Source: Streptomyces mobaraensis
GTDB lineage: Bacteria; Actinomycetota; Actinomycetes; Streptomycetales; Streptomycetaceae
Direction: 5' to 3'
NCBI RefSeq assembly: GCF_020099395.1
Contig: NZ_CP083590.1
Span: 992,001 to 1,056,000, forward strand
Length of the DNA: 64,000 nucleotides
Position numbers and translations under genes: made by a program. Below the pieces are notes generated by a model that did no database searches, had not been told where the DNA came from, and worked only from the letters and a program-made list of their open reading frames with translations. Positions 34,301 through 42,367 of the stretch are shown here, in pieces. Numbering within the stretch: the stretch's first letter is position 1; each line of letters opens with the position of its first letter.

Positions 34301-35871
34301 TGCTGGGCGCCGACCACGTCCTGGACTCCCGCACCCTCGCCTTCGCACGACAGGTGCGGGAGCTGACGGACGGCCGGGGCGTGGACGTGGTGCTCAACTC
34401 CCTCAGCGGGGAGGCGCTGACGCGCGGCGCCGAACTGCTGCGCACCGGCGGCCGGTTCGTGGAACTGGGCAAGCGCGACATCGCGGCCGACAGCCGGCTG
34501 CCGATGGCGCTGTTCCACCGCAACGTCTCGCTCTTCGCGGTGGACCTGAACCAGCTCCTCCACGAGGACGGCCTGCCGCCGGACACCGCCGCCGAGGTGT
34601 TCGACCGCGTCCGGGACGGCACCTACCTCCCCCTGCCCCGGCAGGACCACCCGGCCGCCCGGGTCGACGAGGCGTTCCGGGCCCTGCGCCACTCCCGCCA
34701 CCTGGGCAAGGTGGTGGTCACCTTCGACGAGCCCCCGCCGGTGGGGGCCTCGCGGGTGCCCGCCCCGCCGGATCCCGACGCGTCGTACCTGGTCGTCGGC
34801 GGGCTGAGCGGCCTGGGCGCGGCCCTGTCCCGGCACCTCGCGGACGGCGGCGCGCGCCACCTCGTGCTGACCGGGCGGCGGGGCGCCGCCACGCCGGGCG
34901 CGCGGGAGCTCGTCGACGACCTGGCCGCGCGGGGCGCGCGGGCGACGGTCCGGGCGGCGGACGTGTGCGACGCGGACGCGGTGGCCGCGACGGTGCGGGA
35001 CATCCGGGCGACGGGCAGGCCGTTGAAGGGCGTCGTCCACGCCGCGACCGTCCTGGACGACGCCCCCCTGACCGAGCTCACGGAGGACCGCGTCCGGACC
35101 GCGCTGGCCCCCAAGATGCTGGGCGCGCTGCTGCTGGACGCCGCCACCGCCGACGATCCGCTGGACTTCTTCGTCTGCTGCTCCTCCGTGACGGCCGTCG
35201 TCGGCAACCGCCACCAGGCCAACTACGTGGCCGGGAACCTGTTCCTGGACGCCCTCGCCCGCACGCGCCGGGCGGCCGGGCGCCACGCGCTGTCCGTCGC
35301 CTGGGGCGCGATCGGTGACACCGGGTACGTGGCCCGCGCCGGGCTCGACGAGGTCCTCCTGCGGTCCGGGATCGGGGCGCTGACGTCGGCCGAGGCGTGT
35401 GCCGTGCTCGACGGACTGCTGGCGGACGGCACCACGGTCGCGCCGGTGGGCAGGTTCGACTGGCCGCGGCTGGCCGCGTACCTGGCGATCGGCTCCTCCC
35501 CCCGGTTCGCGGGGCTGCTCACCGCCTCGCACCCGGAACAGGCGGACTCCGCCGGACGGTTGCGCCGCCGGCTCGCCGAGGCGGACCCGGAGCAGGCACG
35601 GGAGCTGGCGGCCGTGGCGGTGCGCGACGCGGTCGCCGGCGTCCTGCAGACGGATCCCGGCCGCCTCGACCGGCGGCGCCCCCTGGACCAGCTGGGCCTG
35701 GACTCGCTGATGGCGGCCGAGCTCGTGAACGTCCTCGCGCGCCGCGTCGGCTGCGAGATCCCGGCGGTGGAACTCATCGACGCGGGCGGCATCGACAGCC
35801 TCGCGGAGCGGGTCCTGGCCCGCCTCGGCCATGGTGCCGCCGACGCGGCCGGCCGGGCCGGGACCGGGTGA
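28351..35871 (+). CDS. Highly reducing type I polyketide synthase KS-AT-DH-MT-ER-KR-ACP (2506 aa)
   Basis: Single-module, fully reducing synthase that probably works iteratively. KS (residues 15-440): Cys186 in DTACSSAL, His321 in HGTGT, His360 in NIGH. AT (550-850): Ser642 in GHSVGE and YAFH at 742-745, more like malonyl than methylmalonyl selectivity. DH (920-1190): His944 in DHRVGDSVVLPG, Asp1106 in HPVILDAVLQ. C-methyltransferase (1290-1590): SAM motif LEIGGGTGALT near 1417. ER (1810-2130): GAAGGVG near 1950. KR (2145-2390): GGLSGLG near 2150, Tyr2292 in NYVAGN. ACP: Ser2452 in LGLDSL. No thioesterase. GTG 28351 follows GGGGAG. All domains look intact, so the product should be a reduced, C-methylated chain released by a separate enzyme. 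The hydrolase gene follows after 47 bases. Confidence 0.93.
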   Translation: MLQPVQDHRTDPLGDAVAVVGMACRLPGGIHSPGELWNALTAGRDLVGEVPPDRFDARLVTDHRRGRPGKSYTSAGAFLDGIAEFDPGYFGIAPRDATRIDPQQRLLLETAVEALDDAGMCHAEWAGTATGVFVGIASRDFGELQAVVPRTVDAHTMLGSASAIAANRISHHFDWRGESTAVDTACSSALTAVHRACAYLRAGTGPAALAGGVQVLLNPFGFIGFSAASMLSPTGRCRPFAAAADGYVRGEGAAVIVLKRLADALTAGDRVHGLILATGANCDGRTRGLALPSRAAQQELLERVYGGAGIPPDDLVYLEAHGTGTPAGDPVECEAIGRALGARRSSGALPVGSVKSNIGHLEAASGMAGMLKALLVLRHGTVPPTLHAEPLNPAIDFDGLGLRPALRAEPLAERARPVAGVNSFGFGGANAHVVLAPAPDARPSAVALPLPREGGRERESPGLLPVLVTAHTGPALAAAARRMAERLRAAPDAEFPDVAYTACRRRTHHAHRAAVLAGGRAEAAEGLEAVADGRRVGAAASGQARGDGRIAFAFSGNGSQWPGMGAGLLKHDPVFRMEAERVDAALRPHLGWSVLDALAAPAGPDDLRRTEIAQPLLYAVQSGLVAVLDGLGVRPSGVLGHSVGEIAAARTAGILDAETAARVVAARSLAQAPTAGRGRMAAAGLPEDEARAAVEPYGGRLVVAAVNSPRDVTLAGDAADLADLGERLVARKVFFRALDLDYAFHTSAMDPAEGPLRELLGEVRGAAGTVPFASSVTGGPLPGTALDTTYWWHNVRHPVLFGAAARALLDDGCDLFVEIGPHPVTAGYLTRLTRPDGGRPAVVRTCTRDGDGVEETRRTVAQVLASGGRIDWETYFPRPGRVVGLPALPWQRERHWNGAPEWWTARTDGDAPPAHPLLGTRLPGLEPSWSGPLDAALLPWLGDHRVGDSVVLPGAACLEAALAAGGEVFDGPAEVLGLTFVRALTLPWEDAMAEPRCQVSLSDEDHLFRFTARRDARDDWRLHARARVRPLLDPEPEAAGSPGPEGRDARVWDRTEHYARAVRSGLPYGPAFQVVDRLRFDDREVHAAYTAAVSLDGFRAHPVILDAVLQATNPLLLPVGGTDTPFLPASIERVRMWRSPSARGRIHVRLRERGPAEVTADARLTDAHGRTVMEFTGIAMRRFTAGGGAPVLRYTEALRARPHPRVPHPVTDAPVPPGHVLAEAVERWRAAAGVPAREHRDRACARRLREVIAHFTTAAVLRLRADAGAGPTTPFSLDDLVAEGMEAGHRRFVASLLPLADAHGLLVPVPAEEPGHPARLRAAAAPRPGPVLEAALLDFPQRSLSFTLYARCGAHLADVLRGTRDHRELLFADPDRHLIDQFYGRAPFMESRLGTVREALRTVVAAWPADRPLRVLEIGGGTGALTGRLLDVLPAERTEYVFTDVSPAFLPRARSLFAAHDFVDYRLFDVNHPPGEQGFADGTFDVVVAHHALHVARDVRRAAGRLAGLLAPGGLLAAVEMHDVALTAAHFGPLDEFWSFTDTDLRPVSPLLSPARWVEVLEGCGLAGVRTLGTDPADRDPAATVLIGRRPPAGAAARPVPLPRADGHWVVAAERPGGEPARRLAELLTGAGATVHRAEGPLDAGGWSRCWERAAGEGPCRVVLLPDGAPPPRDPVARTEAAVRRTAALADFARAYAAPGTPPVSGLWLVTPAGSALPAPAEAVRPDDAAPWAATRCLASEHPGLTVRRIAVADGTSTERLAAELLDPDEEDEVLLTPGGRFAPRIRPATAPRRAARPAPFRLEVREPGLSHRLVWAPAAPPATGPHGVRIEVRAAGLNYRDVMESTGLLRPGAASVTETGQCLGLECAGVVTAVGPAVTDLRPGDRVYAMAPRSLASHAVADRRLTGRIPDGMDFAAAATLPVVHLTVHHALGRLAGLAPGETLLLHGAAGGVGLAALRFARARGARVIATAGTPAKRDLLRLLGADHVLDSRTLAFARQVRELTDGRGVDVVLNSLSGEALTRGAELLRTGGRFVELGKRDIAADSRLPMALFHRNVSLFAVDLNQLLHEDGLPPDTAAEVFDRVRDGTYLPLPRQDHPAARVDEAFRALRHSRHLGKVVVTFDEPPPVGASRVPAPPDPDASYLVVGGLSGLGAALSRHLADGGARHLVLTGRRGAATPGARELVDDLAARGARATVRAADVCDADAVAATVRDIRATGRPLKGVVHAATVLDDAPLTELTEDRVRTALAPKMLGALLLDAATADDPLDFFVCCSSVTAVVGNRHQANYVAGNLFLDALARTRRAAGRHALSVAWGAIGDTGYVARAGLDEVLLRSGIGALTSAEACAVLDGLLADGTTVAPVGRFDWPRLAAYLAIGSSPRFAGLLTASHPEQADSAGRLRRRLAEADPEQARELAAVAVRDAVAGVLQTDPGRLDRRRPLDQLGLDSLMAAELVNVLARRVGCEIPAVELIDAGGIDSLAERVLARLGHGAADAAGRAGTG

Positions 35872-35918
35872 CCCCGCGCCGCGTGTCCCACGCCCGTGCC
35901 CCCGACCGAAGGGAATCC

Positions 35919-37553
35919 ATGACCCCGTTCCGTGTCATCCGCTCCACGCCCCCGGCCCGGTGCCGTGCCGGCCGGGGACTTCGCGGGCCGGCCGCCGCGC
36001 TGTGCGTGGTGGCCGCGGCCGTCGCCCTCGCCTGCCCCGCCCCGGCCGTGCGGGCGGCCGGGGCGGACCATGTGGCCGTCCGGCCGGTGATGATCCCGGG
36101 AGAGGGCGGCACCCCGCTCCGGGGCAGCGTCGCCGAGCCCGGCGGGACCGGCCGGCACCCGCTGATCGTCCTCGCGCGGTCCTGGCTGGTCACCGAGTCC
36201 TTCTACCGGCGGATCCAGCTCACCGCGGCCGGCCGGGGCTACGCCGTCGTCGTGTACGCCCCCCGGGGCCACGGCGGATCGGGCGGCGGGTCGGGCCTGG
36301 CCGGCCCCGAGGACACGGCCGACGTCTCCCGGGTCCTCGACTGGTCGCTGGCCCATACCTCGGGCGACGCCGGGCACATCGGCATGCTCGGGGTCTCCTA
36401 CGGGGCCGCGCTGAGCCTGCTGGGAGCCGCGGCGGACCCGCGGGTCAAGGCCGTCGCCGCGCTGAGCGGCTGGACGGACCTGACCGACGTGCTGTGGTCC
36501 AACGGCACCCCCACTCCGAACGGCTTCGGGTACGTGCTGAACGGCGCCCTGCACGGGGCCGGCCCGCGGACCGCCCCGCTGCACGGCATCCAGGCGGACG
36601 ACACCCGCCGCCTGACCGCCTGGGCCGCGCCCCGCTCGCCGGCCACCTATCTCGACCGGTACAACCGGCGGGGCACGGCGCTCTTCTTCGCCGACGCCTG
36701 GGGCGACAGCATGACCGCCTTCGGGAGGAAGGGCGAGTTCTTCGACCGCCTGCGGGTCCCGAAGCGCCTGGAGATGCGGCCGGGAGACCACGGCGGTCCG
36801 GAGTTCACGGCCTCGTTGCTGCCCAACGAAGTGGCGGACTCCGCCTTCCGCTGGTTCGACCGCTTCCTCAAGGGCGTCGCCAACGGGGTGGACACCGAGC
36901 CGCCCGTGCAGGTGAAACCGGTGAACAGCGGCCCGTTATTCGGCGCGGGCCGCCCCTTCGAGGGGTACCCGAGCTGGGCCGCGATGACGCGGACGACCCG
37001 CAGGCTGTACCTGGGGGCGGGCCGGGGGCTGCGGGAAGCGCCGGACGGCGGCTCCCGGACGACGCTCACCGCCGGTTTCGGCACCGTGGCGGACAGCGGA
37101 CTGATCTTCCTGCAACGCTCGCTGGAAGCCGCCGTGGGCGTCCAGGTGCCCCGGCCGCTGGCGCTGGTGCCGGGCGGCACGGGCGCGGTGTGGACCTCGC
37201 CGCCGGCGGACGCGGTGTGGTCCGTGCGCGGCACTCCCCAACTGCGCCTCGGTGTCACGCCCTCCGCGTCCCGGGGAACGTTGGTGGCCTACCTCTTCGA
37301 CGTGAACGCGCTGGGCACCGGAGCGTTCATGACCTGGGCGCCGTACAGCTTCCGGGGCCGTGAGCCGGGCCGGGAGTTCACCGCCGGCTTCGCGCTGCGG
37401 CCGACGGCCTACGACCTCCCGCCGGGGCACCGCCTGGGCCTGGTGATCGGCACGGCGGACTCCCAGACCCTCCCCCGCAACCGGCCGTTGGCCCGGCTGT
37501 CCGTGTCCTCGTCCCCCGCCGCGCCGTCCTGGGTCAGTGTGCCGCTGCGCTGA
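35919..37553 (+). CDS. Secreted CocE/NonD (peptidase S15-like) alpha/beta hydrolase (544 aa)
   Basis: N-terminal basic region and hydrophobic segment (LRGPAAALCVVAAAVALACP, ending AVRAAG) form a signal peptide or lipoprotein-like anchor, so it acts outside the membrane. The hydrolase domain carries the nucleophile in MLGVSYGAALS, an acid in FADAWGDSMT and His in RPGDHGGPE. A C-terminal jelly-roll domain typical of X-Pro dipeptidyl-peptidase/CocE enzymes follows from about residue 350 (GTLVAYLFDVNALGTGAF). The ATG lies 47 bases after the polyketide synthase stop, so it is in the same operon. It may release, trim or deacylate the exported product. It ends convergent with, and 20 bases inside, the FAD gene. 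Confidence 0.85.
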   Translation: MTPFRVIRSTPPARCRAGRGLRGPAAALCVVAAAVALACPAPAVRAAGADHVAVRPVMIPGEGGTPLRGSVAEPGGTGRHPLIVLARSWLVTESFYRRIQLTAAGRGYAVVVYAPRGHGGSGGGSGLAGPEDTADVSRVLDWSLAHTSGDAGHIGMLGVSYGAALSLLGAAADPRVKAVAALSGWTDLTDVLWSNGTPTPNGFGYVLNGALHGAGPRTAPLHGIQADDTRRLTAWAAPRSPATYLDRYNRRGTALFFADAWGDSMTAFGRKGEFFDRLRVPKRLEMRPGDHGGPEFTASLLPNEVADSAFRWFDRFLKGVANGVDTEPPVQVKPVNSGPLFGAGRPFEGYPSWAAMTRTTRRLYLGAGRGLREAPDGGSRTTLTAGFGTVADSGLIFLQRSLEAAVGVQVPRPLALVPGGTGAVWTSPPADAVWSVRGTPQLRLGVTPSASRGTLVAYLFDVNALGTGAFMTWAPYSFRGREPGREFTAGFALRPTAYDLPPGHRLGLVIGTADSQTLPRNRPLARLSVSSSPAAPSWVSVPLR

Positions 37554-39021
37554 CCGCCCGGCCGCCGCGGGACGGGCCGCCCTCGGCGGCCAGGGCGCAG
37601 GCGACGAGGCCGCTCTGGTAGACCAGGCTGGGCATGCCGAAGTGGAAGAGGACCGCGCCGCGGGTGGCGTGTCCGAGCGCGTACAGGCGCGCCGGACCGT
37701 CGCCGGTGCCGGCGACGCGGTGGGTGCGCCGGTCGGTGCGCAGCCCGCCGAGCGGGTGGGCGGCGCCGGGGAGGGCGGCCACGGAAGCCTCCGCCGTGCT
37801 GGGCGCGGCGCCGCCGGGCGCGCCGGGGTTGAGGGCGTTGACCAGGACGTCCACGCGGTGTTCCGTGCCGTCGGTCACCAGGTCGAAGCCGCCGCCGGGC
37901 GCCCGGTCGACCCGGGACAGGCCGCTCACCGCCCGCAGCCGGCCCGCGTCGTGCAGCCGCAGCAGCAGCTCCGCCCGGTGCCGGGGCATGGGGCAGCACA
38001 GGCTGGTGACGGCGCGGCCGTGGCGTTCCCAGAGGGCGGTCTGCTCGTCCTCCGGCAGCAGGCTCCACGCCTGTCCGGCGAACCGCGGCAGAGCCTGGCG
38101 GAGGACGGCGAGGGCGGCGTCGTGGCCGTCGGGGCCGGCCAGCCGGCGGCGCAGCAGCTCGAACGGCGGTCTGTCGGCTGCCAGTTCGTGGCGGAGCGCG
38201 CCGACCGGGCAGCCGAGGCCGTGGAGTTCCGCGGCGAGCAGGGCCCGGAGGTCCCCGGAGGACGGGCGCCGGCCGGACGCGGTCAGGCCCTCCAGCCGCG
38301 TCAGGGTCAGGTGCCGGAGCGGGGGTGGCGCGTCGAGCGGGGCGACGGCCGGCAGCAGCCCGCTGCGCGAGGCCAGGACGACGGGCCCGCGGTGGCCCCG
38401 GGCCGCCAGCGCGGCCACCACGTCCACGGCCGTCAGCCCCGAACCGAGCACGCCCACACGGTCGTCGGGCCCGATGCCGCGCAGCATGCGGGCGAGCGGG
38501 AACGGTACGGCGATCCAGCGGGGCGTGGCGGCGAGCCGGTAGGGGTCGGGCGGGCTCGCCGGGCCGGCGCAGAGGACGACGTGGTCGAAGCGCGCCTCCG
38601 CGCCGCTCTCGGTCACCACCCGTACGCCGTCGTCCTCGGGCACCAGGCGGCGGGCGTGGGTGCGCACGGTGCGCAGCCGCCATCCCCGCCCGAAGAGCCG
38701 GCGCAACGTCCGGGTGAGCGTCTCGGCCAGGTAACCGCCATACAGGGAACGGGCGGTGAGGCCCTGGGCGTCGACGCACCCGGGAGTGCGGGCGGTGAGC
38801 CGGCGCAGGGCGTGCGCGGGGTCGGAGGCGCGGACGGACATGTGGGACGCGGGGATGTTGGTGATGACGTCGCGGGCGTCGGGCTGGTAGGCGCGGCCGC
38901 GCCAGAGGAAAGGGGCGCCGTCCACCACCGTCAGGTCACAGGGCTCGGACACGAGTTCCCCGAGGCTTTCGACGAGGCATGCTCCCGCCGCGCCGGCCCC
39001 TATGACAGCGATGCGTCGCAT
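37534..39021 (-). CDS. FAD/NAD(P)-binding oxidoreductase (495 aa)
   Basis: Flavoprotein with an N-terminal FAD Rossmann motif (IAVIGAGAAGACLVESLG) and a second nucleotide fold about residue 185 (DRVGVLGSGLTAVDVVAAL). It belongs to the FAD-NAD(P)-binding family related to lysine/ornithine N-monooxygenases and often found in biosynthetic clusters. LYALGHATRGAVLFHFG near the C-terminus is the last flavin contact. It sits between the hydrolase and MMPL genes on the opposite strand, divergent from the MMPL gene, and could hydroxylate or oxidise the polyketide product. The ATG at 39021 is set by the Rossmann start; no strong ribosome binding site. Confidence 0.85.
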   Translation of the reverse strand: MRRIAVIGAGAAGACLVESLGELVSEPCDLTVVDGAPFLWRGRAYQPDARDVITNIPASHMSVRASDPAHALRRLTARTPGCVDAQGLTARSLYGGYLAETLTRTLRRLFGRGWRLRTVRTHARRLVPEDDGVRVVTESGAEARFDHVVLCAGPASPPDPYRLAATPRWIAVPFPLARMLRGIGPDDRVGVLGSGLTAVDVVAALAARGHRGPVVLASRSGLLPAVAPLDAPPPLRHLTLTRLEGLTASGRRPSSGDLRALLAAELHGLGCPVGALRHELAADRPPFELLRRRLAGPDGHDAALAVLRQALPRFAGQAWSLLPEDEQTALWERHGRAVTSLCCPMPRHRAELLLRLHDAGRLRAVSGLSRVDRAPGGGFDLVTDGTEHRVDVLVNALNPGAPGGAAPSTAEASVAALPGAAHPLGGLRTDRRTHRVAGTGDGPARLYALGHATRGAVLFHFGMPSLVYQSGLVACALAAEGGPSRGGRAVSAAAH

Positions 39022-39047
39022 GCGCGGAACATACCCCGGGAAGAGCG

Positions 39048-39115
39048 CCGGAATTCCACAGCTCGCTTGTCCGACTATCCTTCTTTTAGGGGCCGTCGGG
39101 GATCCGGAATTCCGG
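39048..39115. promoter_or_regulatory. Repeated GGAATTCC palindromes in divergent promoter region
   Basis: CCGGAATTCC at 39048-39057 and the full palindrome CCGGAATTCCGG at 39104-39115 are 56 bases apart, between the start of the FAD gene and the MMPL gene, in a locally AT-richer stretch. Spacing near five helical turns and the location suggest operator sites for a dimeric regulator of both genes. Confidence 0.35.
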
Positions 39116-39201
39116 TCGCTAATCTGGGCGGGCGGCATGGAAGGGGCTGGGGAAAAGCGAGGAAAACGGTCGGCGTCCGGCGCACCCGGGGGGGAATCCG
39201 T

Positions 39202-41352
39202 ATGACACGCACCGCCCGCCTCGTGCTCGTTTCCGTGTCCCTCGCCGCGATATCGCTGACCTGGGCTGGTGTCGCGGGCCTCGGCCGGCTGACCAACAGC
39301 GGTTTCCTGCCGGACGGTACGGCCCTGCGGAAGGACAACGCCGTTCTCGGCGCGCGCTACCGGGCCGCGGATCCGGACCTGATCCTGCTCGTCGCCCCGG
39401 CGTCCCGCACCGGGGACGTGGACTCCGGCGCCGTGGCGGAGGCGGGCCGCGCCCTCGAACGACGGGCGGCGGGCACCCCGGGCGTCGTCTCGGCGGCCTC
39501 CTACTGGTCCACCGGCGACCCCGCCCTCCGCGCCCGGGACGGCCGCACGGCGCTGATCACCATCGACCTCGCCGAGGACGAGGGGACGGCGACCCGCACG
39601 GCCCGCACGCTCGTCCCCCAACTGACCCACCCACAGGGCCCGGTGACCGTTACCGCCACCGGTCCCGCCTGGGTGAGCGAGGAGGGGATGCGGGAGAGCC
39701 GCCGCGATCTCCTGGCCGGGGAACTGATCGCCCTCCCGCTGACCGCCCTGGTCCTGCTGTTCGTCTTCCGCTCCGCCGTGGCCGCCCTCGTCCCGCTGGT
39801 CACCGGGGTCCTCGCGGTGACGGCGTCGCTGGCCTGCCTGGGCGCGCTGGCCGCCGTCGCCGAGATATCCGTCTACGCGGCCAACATCTCCTGCGCCCTG
39901 GGCCTCGGACTGGCCGTGGACTACGGCCTGTTCCTCGTCACCCGCTTCCGCGAGGAGCGCGCGGCGGGCGTCCCGCTCCCGGAGGCCGTGGCGCGCGCCC
40001 GGCGCACGGCGGGACGGACGGTGGTGGTGTCCGCCGGGATCGTCGCCCTGGCCTCATGCGCCCTGTTCACCGTCCCCTTCGCCTTCGTGCGGTCCGTCAC
40101 CGCGGCCGTCGTCCTGGTCGCCCTCCTGTCGGCCGCGGCGGCCGTCCTGCTGGTACCGGTCCTGCTGCGGCTCTGGGACGGCCACCTGGAGCGCTGGGAC
40201 GTCTTCGCCCGGCTGCGCCGGCACGCCGCGGACCGGCCGGAACGGGCGGCCGTGTGGCGGCGGATCGCGACGGCCGTCTGCCGGCGGCCCGTGCCGTGCT
40301 CCGCCGGCGCCCTGGCCCTCCTCGCCCTGCTCGCCGTGCCGTCGGGGCACGCCCGCTTCGCCCCGAGCGACGCCCGGTCCCTGTCGGCGGACAGCGCGCC
40401 GTACCGCGCCGCGCTCCGGCTGGAACGGGACTTCTCACCGATACCGGACCGCGTGCTGACCGTCGGGCTCCCGTCCGGGACCGGCCGCGCCGCCCTCGAC
40501 GCGTACGCCCGGCGGCTGGCGGCCCTCCCGGGCGCGGCCGAGGTCCGTACGGCGACCGGCCGCTACGCACAAGCCGGCCAAGTGCCGCTGCCCGAGCGGG
40601 CGTCGGCACACTTCACCACCCCGGCCGGGCCGCTGCTGACCGTCGTCTCCCGCACCGGCCCCAGCACGCCGGAGGCCCGGCGGCTCGCCCGGGACGTCCG
40701 CGCGCTGCCCGCACCGGGCGGCCGGAGCCTCGTCACCGGCGAGCCCGTGCGGGCGGCGGACACCCGGGACGCCCTCACCGGCGCCCTGCCCCTCGCGTGC
40801 GGGGCGGCGGCGGCCGTGACCGCCCTGCTGCTCGGCCTGTTCACCCGCAGCGTGCTGATCCCGGTCAAGGCCGTGGCCGTGGCGGCCGTGAGCCTGGGCG
40901 CCTGCCTCGGCTGCCTGGTGTACGTCTTCCAGGACGGTCATCTGCGGTTCCTCCTCGGCGACTTCCCGGTCGCCGGTTTCCTCGACGGCACCCTGGTCCT
41001 GCTGGTGCTGGTCGTGGCCTACGCGCTCTCGGTGGACTACGAGGTGTTCCTCCTCGCCCGGATCCGCGAGGCGTACCGGGCGGCCGGCGACAACACCGCG
41101 TCCGTCGTCCACGGCGTGGAGCGCACCGGCCGGCTGGTGACGGCCGCCTCCCTGATCGTGGTGTGCGCCATGGTGGCGCTGACGAGTTCGGGCGTCAGCA
41201 CGCTCAAGACCGTCGGCACGGGCCTGTCCGTGGGCGTCCTGGTCGACGCGACGCTCGTCCGGGGCGTCCTCGTCCCCGGCCTCATGACCCTGGCGGGCCG
41301 CTGGAACTGGTGGCCGCCGGGCCGGAACGCCCCTGACCGCACGCATCCGTGA
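39202..41352 (+). CDS. MMPL/RND-family lipid exporter (716 aa)
   Basis: MMPL protein with the two-repeat layout. TM1 is LVLVSVSLAAISLTWAGVAG, a periplasmic loop covers residues 30-165, five TM helices follow to about 350, and a second copy of the plan covers 370-700. Proton-relay motifs are LAVDYGLFLVTRFREE and LSVDYEVFLLARIREAY. Clear ribosome binding site (GGGGGGAA) before ATG 39202. It is followed after 10 bases by the KAS III-like gene and stands in the polyketide block, so export of that lipid-like product is the most economical role, as for mycobacterial MmpL proteins paired with lipid synthases. It differs from the MMPL protein at 14.5 kb. Confidence 0.88.
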   Translation: MTRTARLVLVSVSLAAISLTWAGVAGLGRLTNSGFLPDGTALRKDNAVLGARYRAADPDLILLVAPASRTGDVDSGAVAEAGRALERRAAGTPGVVSAASYWSTGDPALRARDGRTALITIDLAEDEGTATRTARTLVPQLTHPQGPVTVTATGPAWVSEEGMRESRRDLLAGELIALPLTALVLLFVFRSAVAALVPLVTGVLAVTASLACLGALAAVAEISVYAANISCALGLGLAVDYGLFLVTRFREERAAGVPLPEAVARARRTAGRTVVVSAGIVALASCALFTVPFAFVRSVTAAVVLVALLSAAAAVLLVPVLLRLWDGHLERWDVFARLRRHAADRPERAAVWRRIATAVCRRPVPCSAGALALLALLAVPSGHARFAPSDARSLSADSAPYRAALRLERDFSPIPDRVLTVGLPSGTGRAALDAYARRLAALPGAAEVRTATGRYAQAGQVPLPERASAHFTTPAGPLLTVVSRTGPSTPEARRLARDVRALPAPGGRSLVTGEPVRAADTRDALTGALPLACGAAAAVTALLLGLFTRSVLIPVKAVAVAAVSLGACLGCLVYVFQDGHLRFLLGDFPVAGFLDGTLVLLVLVVAYALSVDYEVFLLARIREAYRAAGDNTASVVHGVERTGRLVTAASLIVVCAMVALTSSGVSTLKTVGTGLSVGVLVDATLVRGVLVPGLMTLAGRWNWWPPGRNAPDRTHP

Positions 41353-41362
41353 GGGAGAACCC

Positions 41363-42367
41363 ATGCGCATCGCGTCCGCCGTAGGAATCCTGGCCGGCGC
41401 CCTGTGGCTGCCCGCCGGACGGAGCACCGTGGAGGACGCGGTCGTCGACGGGGTGCTCGACGACGTCCTGGACGCCCCGCCGGACGTCCCGGAGGTCCCC
41501 ATGACCCGGGGCGAGACACCGGAGTCCATGGCCGCCGAGGCGGTGCGCCGGGCGCTGGCCGCCGCGGGCCGGCCGGCGGCGGCGCTCGACGTCCTGGCCT
41601 ACTCCTGGGTGCTCCGCACCGGACGGTCCGCGCTGCACTCGCCCCCGTTCCGGCTGGCCAAGGAGCTGTCCGTGGGCGACTGCGCGGCCCTCGGCGTCGT
41701 CCAGGCGTGCAACGGCGGAGCGGCCGCGGTGGAGACGGCGGTGACACGGATGCTGACCGACGAACGGATCGGTCTCGCGGCGGCCGTGTCGTCGGACAGC
41801 TTCGAGGAGTTCGGCAGTCGCCGCTGGACCGATCCCATGATGATGGTCGGCGGGGACGGGGCCGCGGCCGTCGTGCTGTGCCGGGGCCCGGGGCGGCTGG
41901 CGCTGCGCTCGCTGGTGTCGCGGGGCCACACCTGCGCCGACATCATGGAGGCGGGGCAGGACCTCCGCCACCGGCTGCCGGACGGCGGGGCCCGGGACAA
42001 CCGCCGGCTGGCGGAGGCGGCGCACAGCGTGGAGCGGTTCGGCGCCTGTCTGGCGTCGGTGGTGCGCGACGCCCTCGACGACGCGGACCTGGACGCCGCG
42101 GACGAGAGCATCACGGCCGTCCTGCTGCCCCGGCTGGCCGGGCCGTTCACCGAGTCCTTCGTCCGCCCCGCGCTCCCGGCGCCGCTGCGGAAGAAGGCGT
42201 ACGTCGCCGACCCGCACACCGGTCACCTGGGGTCGGGCGACGCCCTCGCCAACCTGGAGTACGCCCGACGCCGCGCCGTCGTGGCACCGGGCGAGCACCT
42301 GCTCGTCGTCAACGGCGGGCAGGGGGTGGCGGCTTCCTGCATGGTGCTCACGCCGGGGGACGGCTGA
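41363..42367 (+). CDS. KAS III-like acyltransferase, atypical active site (334 aa)
   Basis: Thiolase-fold protein of the ketoacyl-ACP synthase III family. The nucleophile is kept (Cys116 in VVQACNGGAAAV) and GGDGAAAVVLCRG is the conserved glycine strand. The usual His-containing PHQAN motif reads PRLAG, and the Asn motif is replaced by PHTGHLGSGDALANL (His288, Asp293). These Cys-His-Asp members include acyltransferases of secondary metabolism (CerJ type) and starter-loading enzymes (DpsC type) rather than fatty acid KAS III. It starts 10 bases after the MMPL gene. A job in starter selection or product off-loading from the thioesterase-less polyketide synthase is plausible. Confidence 0.82.
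   Translation: MRIASAVGILAGALWLPAGRSTVEDAVVDGVLDDVLDAPPDVPEVPMTRGETPESMAAEAVRRALAAAGRPAAALDVLAYSWVLRTGRSALHSPPFRLAKELSVGDCAALGVVQACNGGAAAVETAVTRMLTDERIGLAAAVSSDSFEEFGSRRWTDPMMMVGGDGAAAVVLCRGPGRLALRSLVSRGHTCADIMEAGQDLRHRLPDGGARDNRRLAEAAHSVERFGACLASVVRDALDDADLDAADESITAVLLPRLAGPFTESFVRPALPAPLRKKAYVADPHTGHLGSGDALANLEYARRRAVVAPGEHLLVVNGGQGVAASCMVLTPGDG

Noticed and set aside
27376..35832. A minus-strand open frame of over 2800 codons opposite the polyketide synthase
   Set aside because: Its translation is Arg/Gly/His/Pro-rich with no domain; the plus strand carries a complete set of PKS motifs. It is an effect of high GC in third positions.
37534..39630. A longer version of the FAD protein starting about 200 codons upstream
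   Set aside because: The extension crosses the divergent promoter region and reads as non-protein sequence; the Rossmann motif begins right after ATG 39021.
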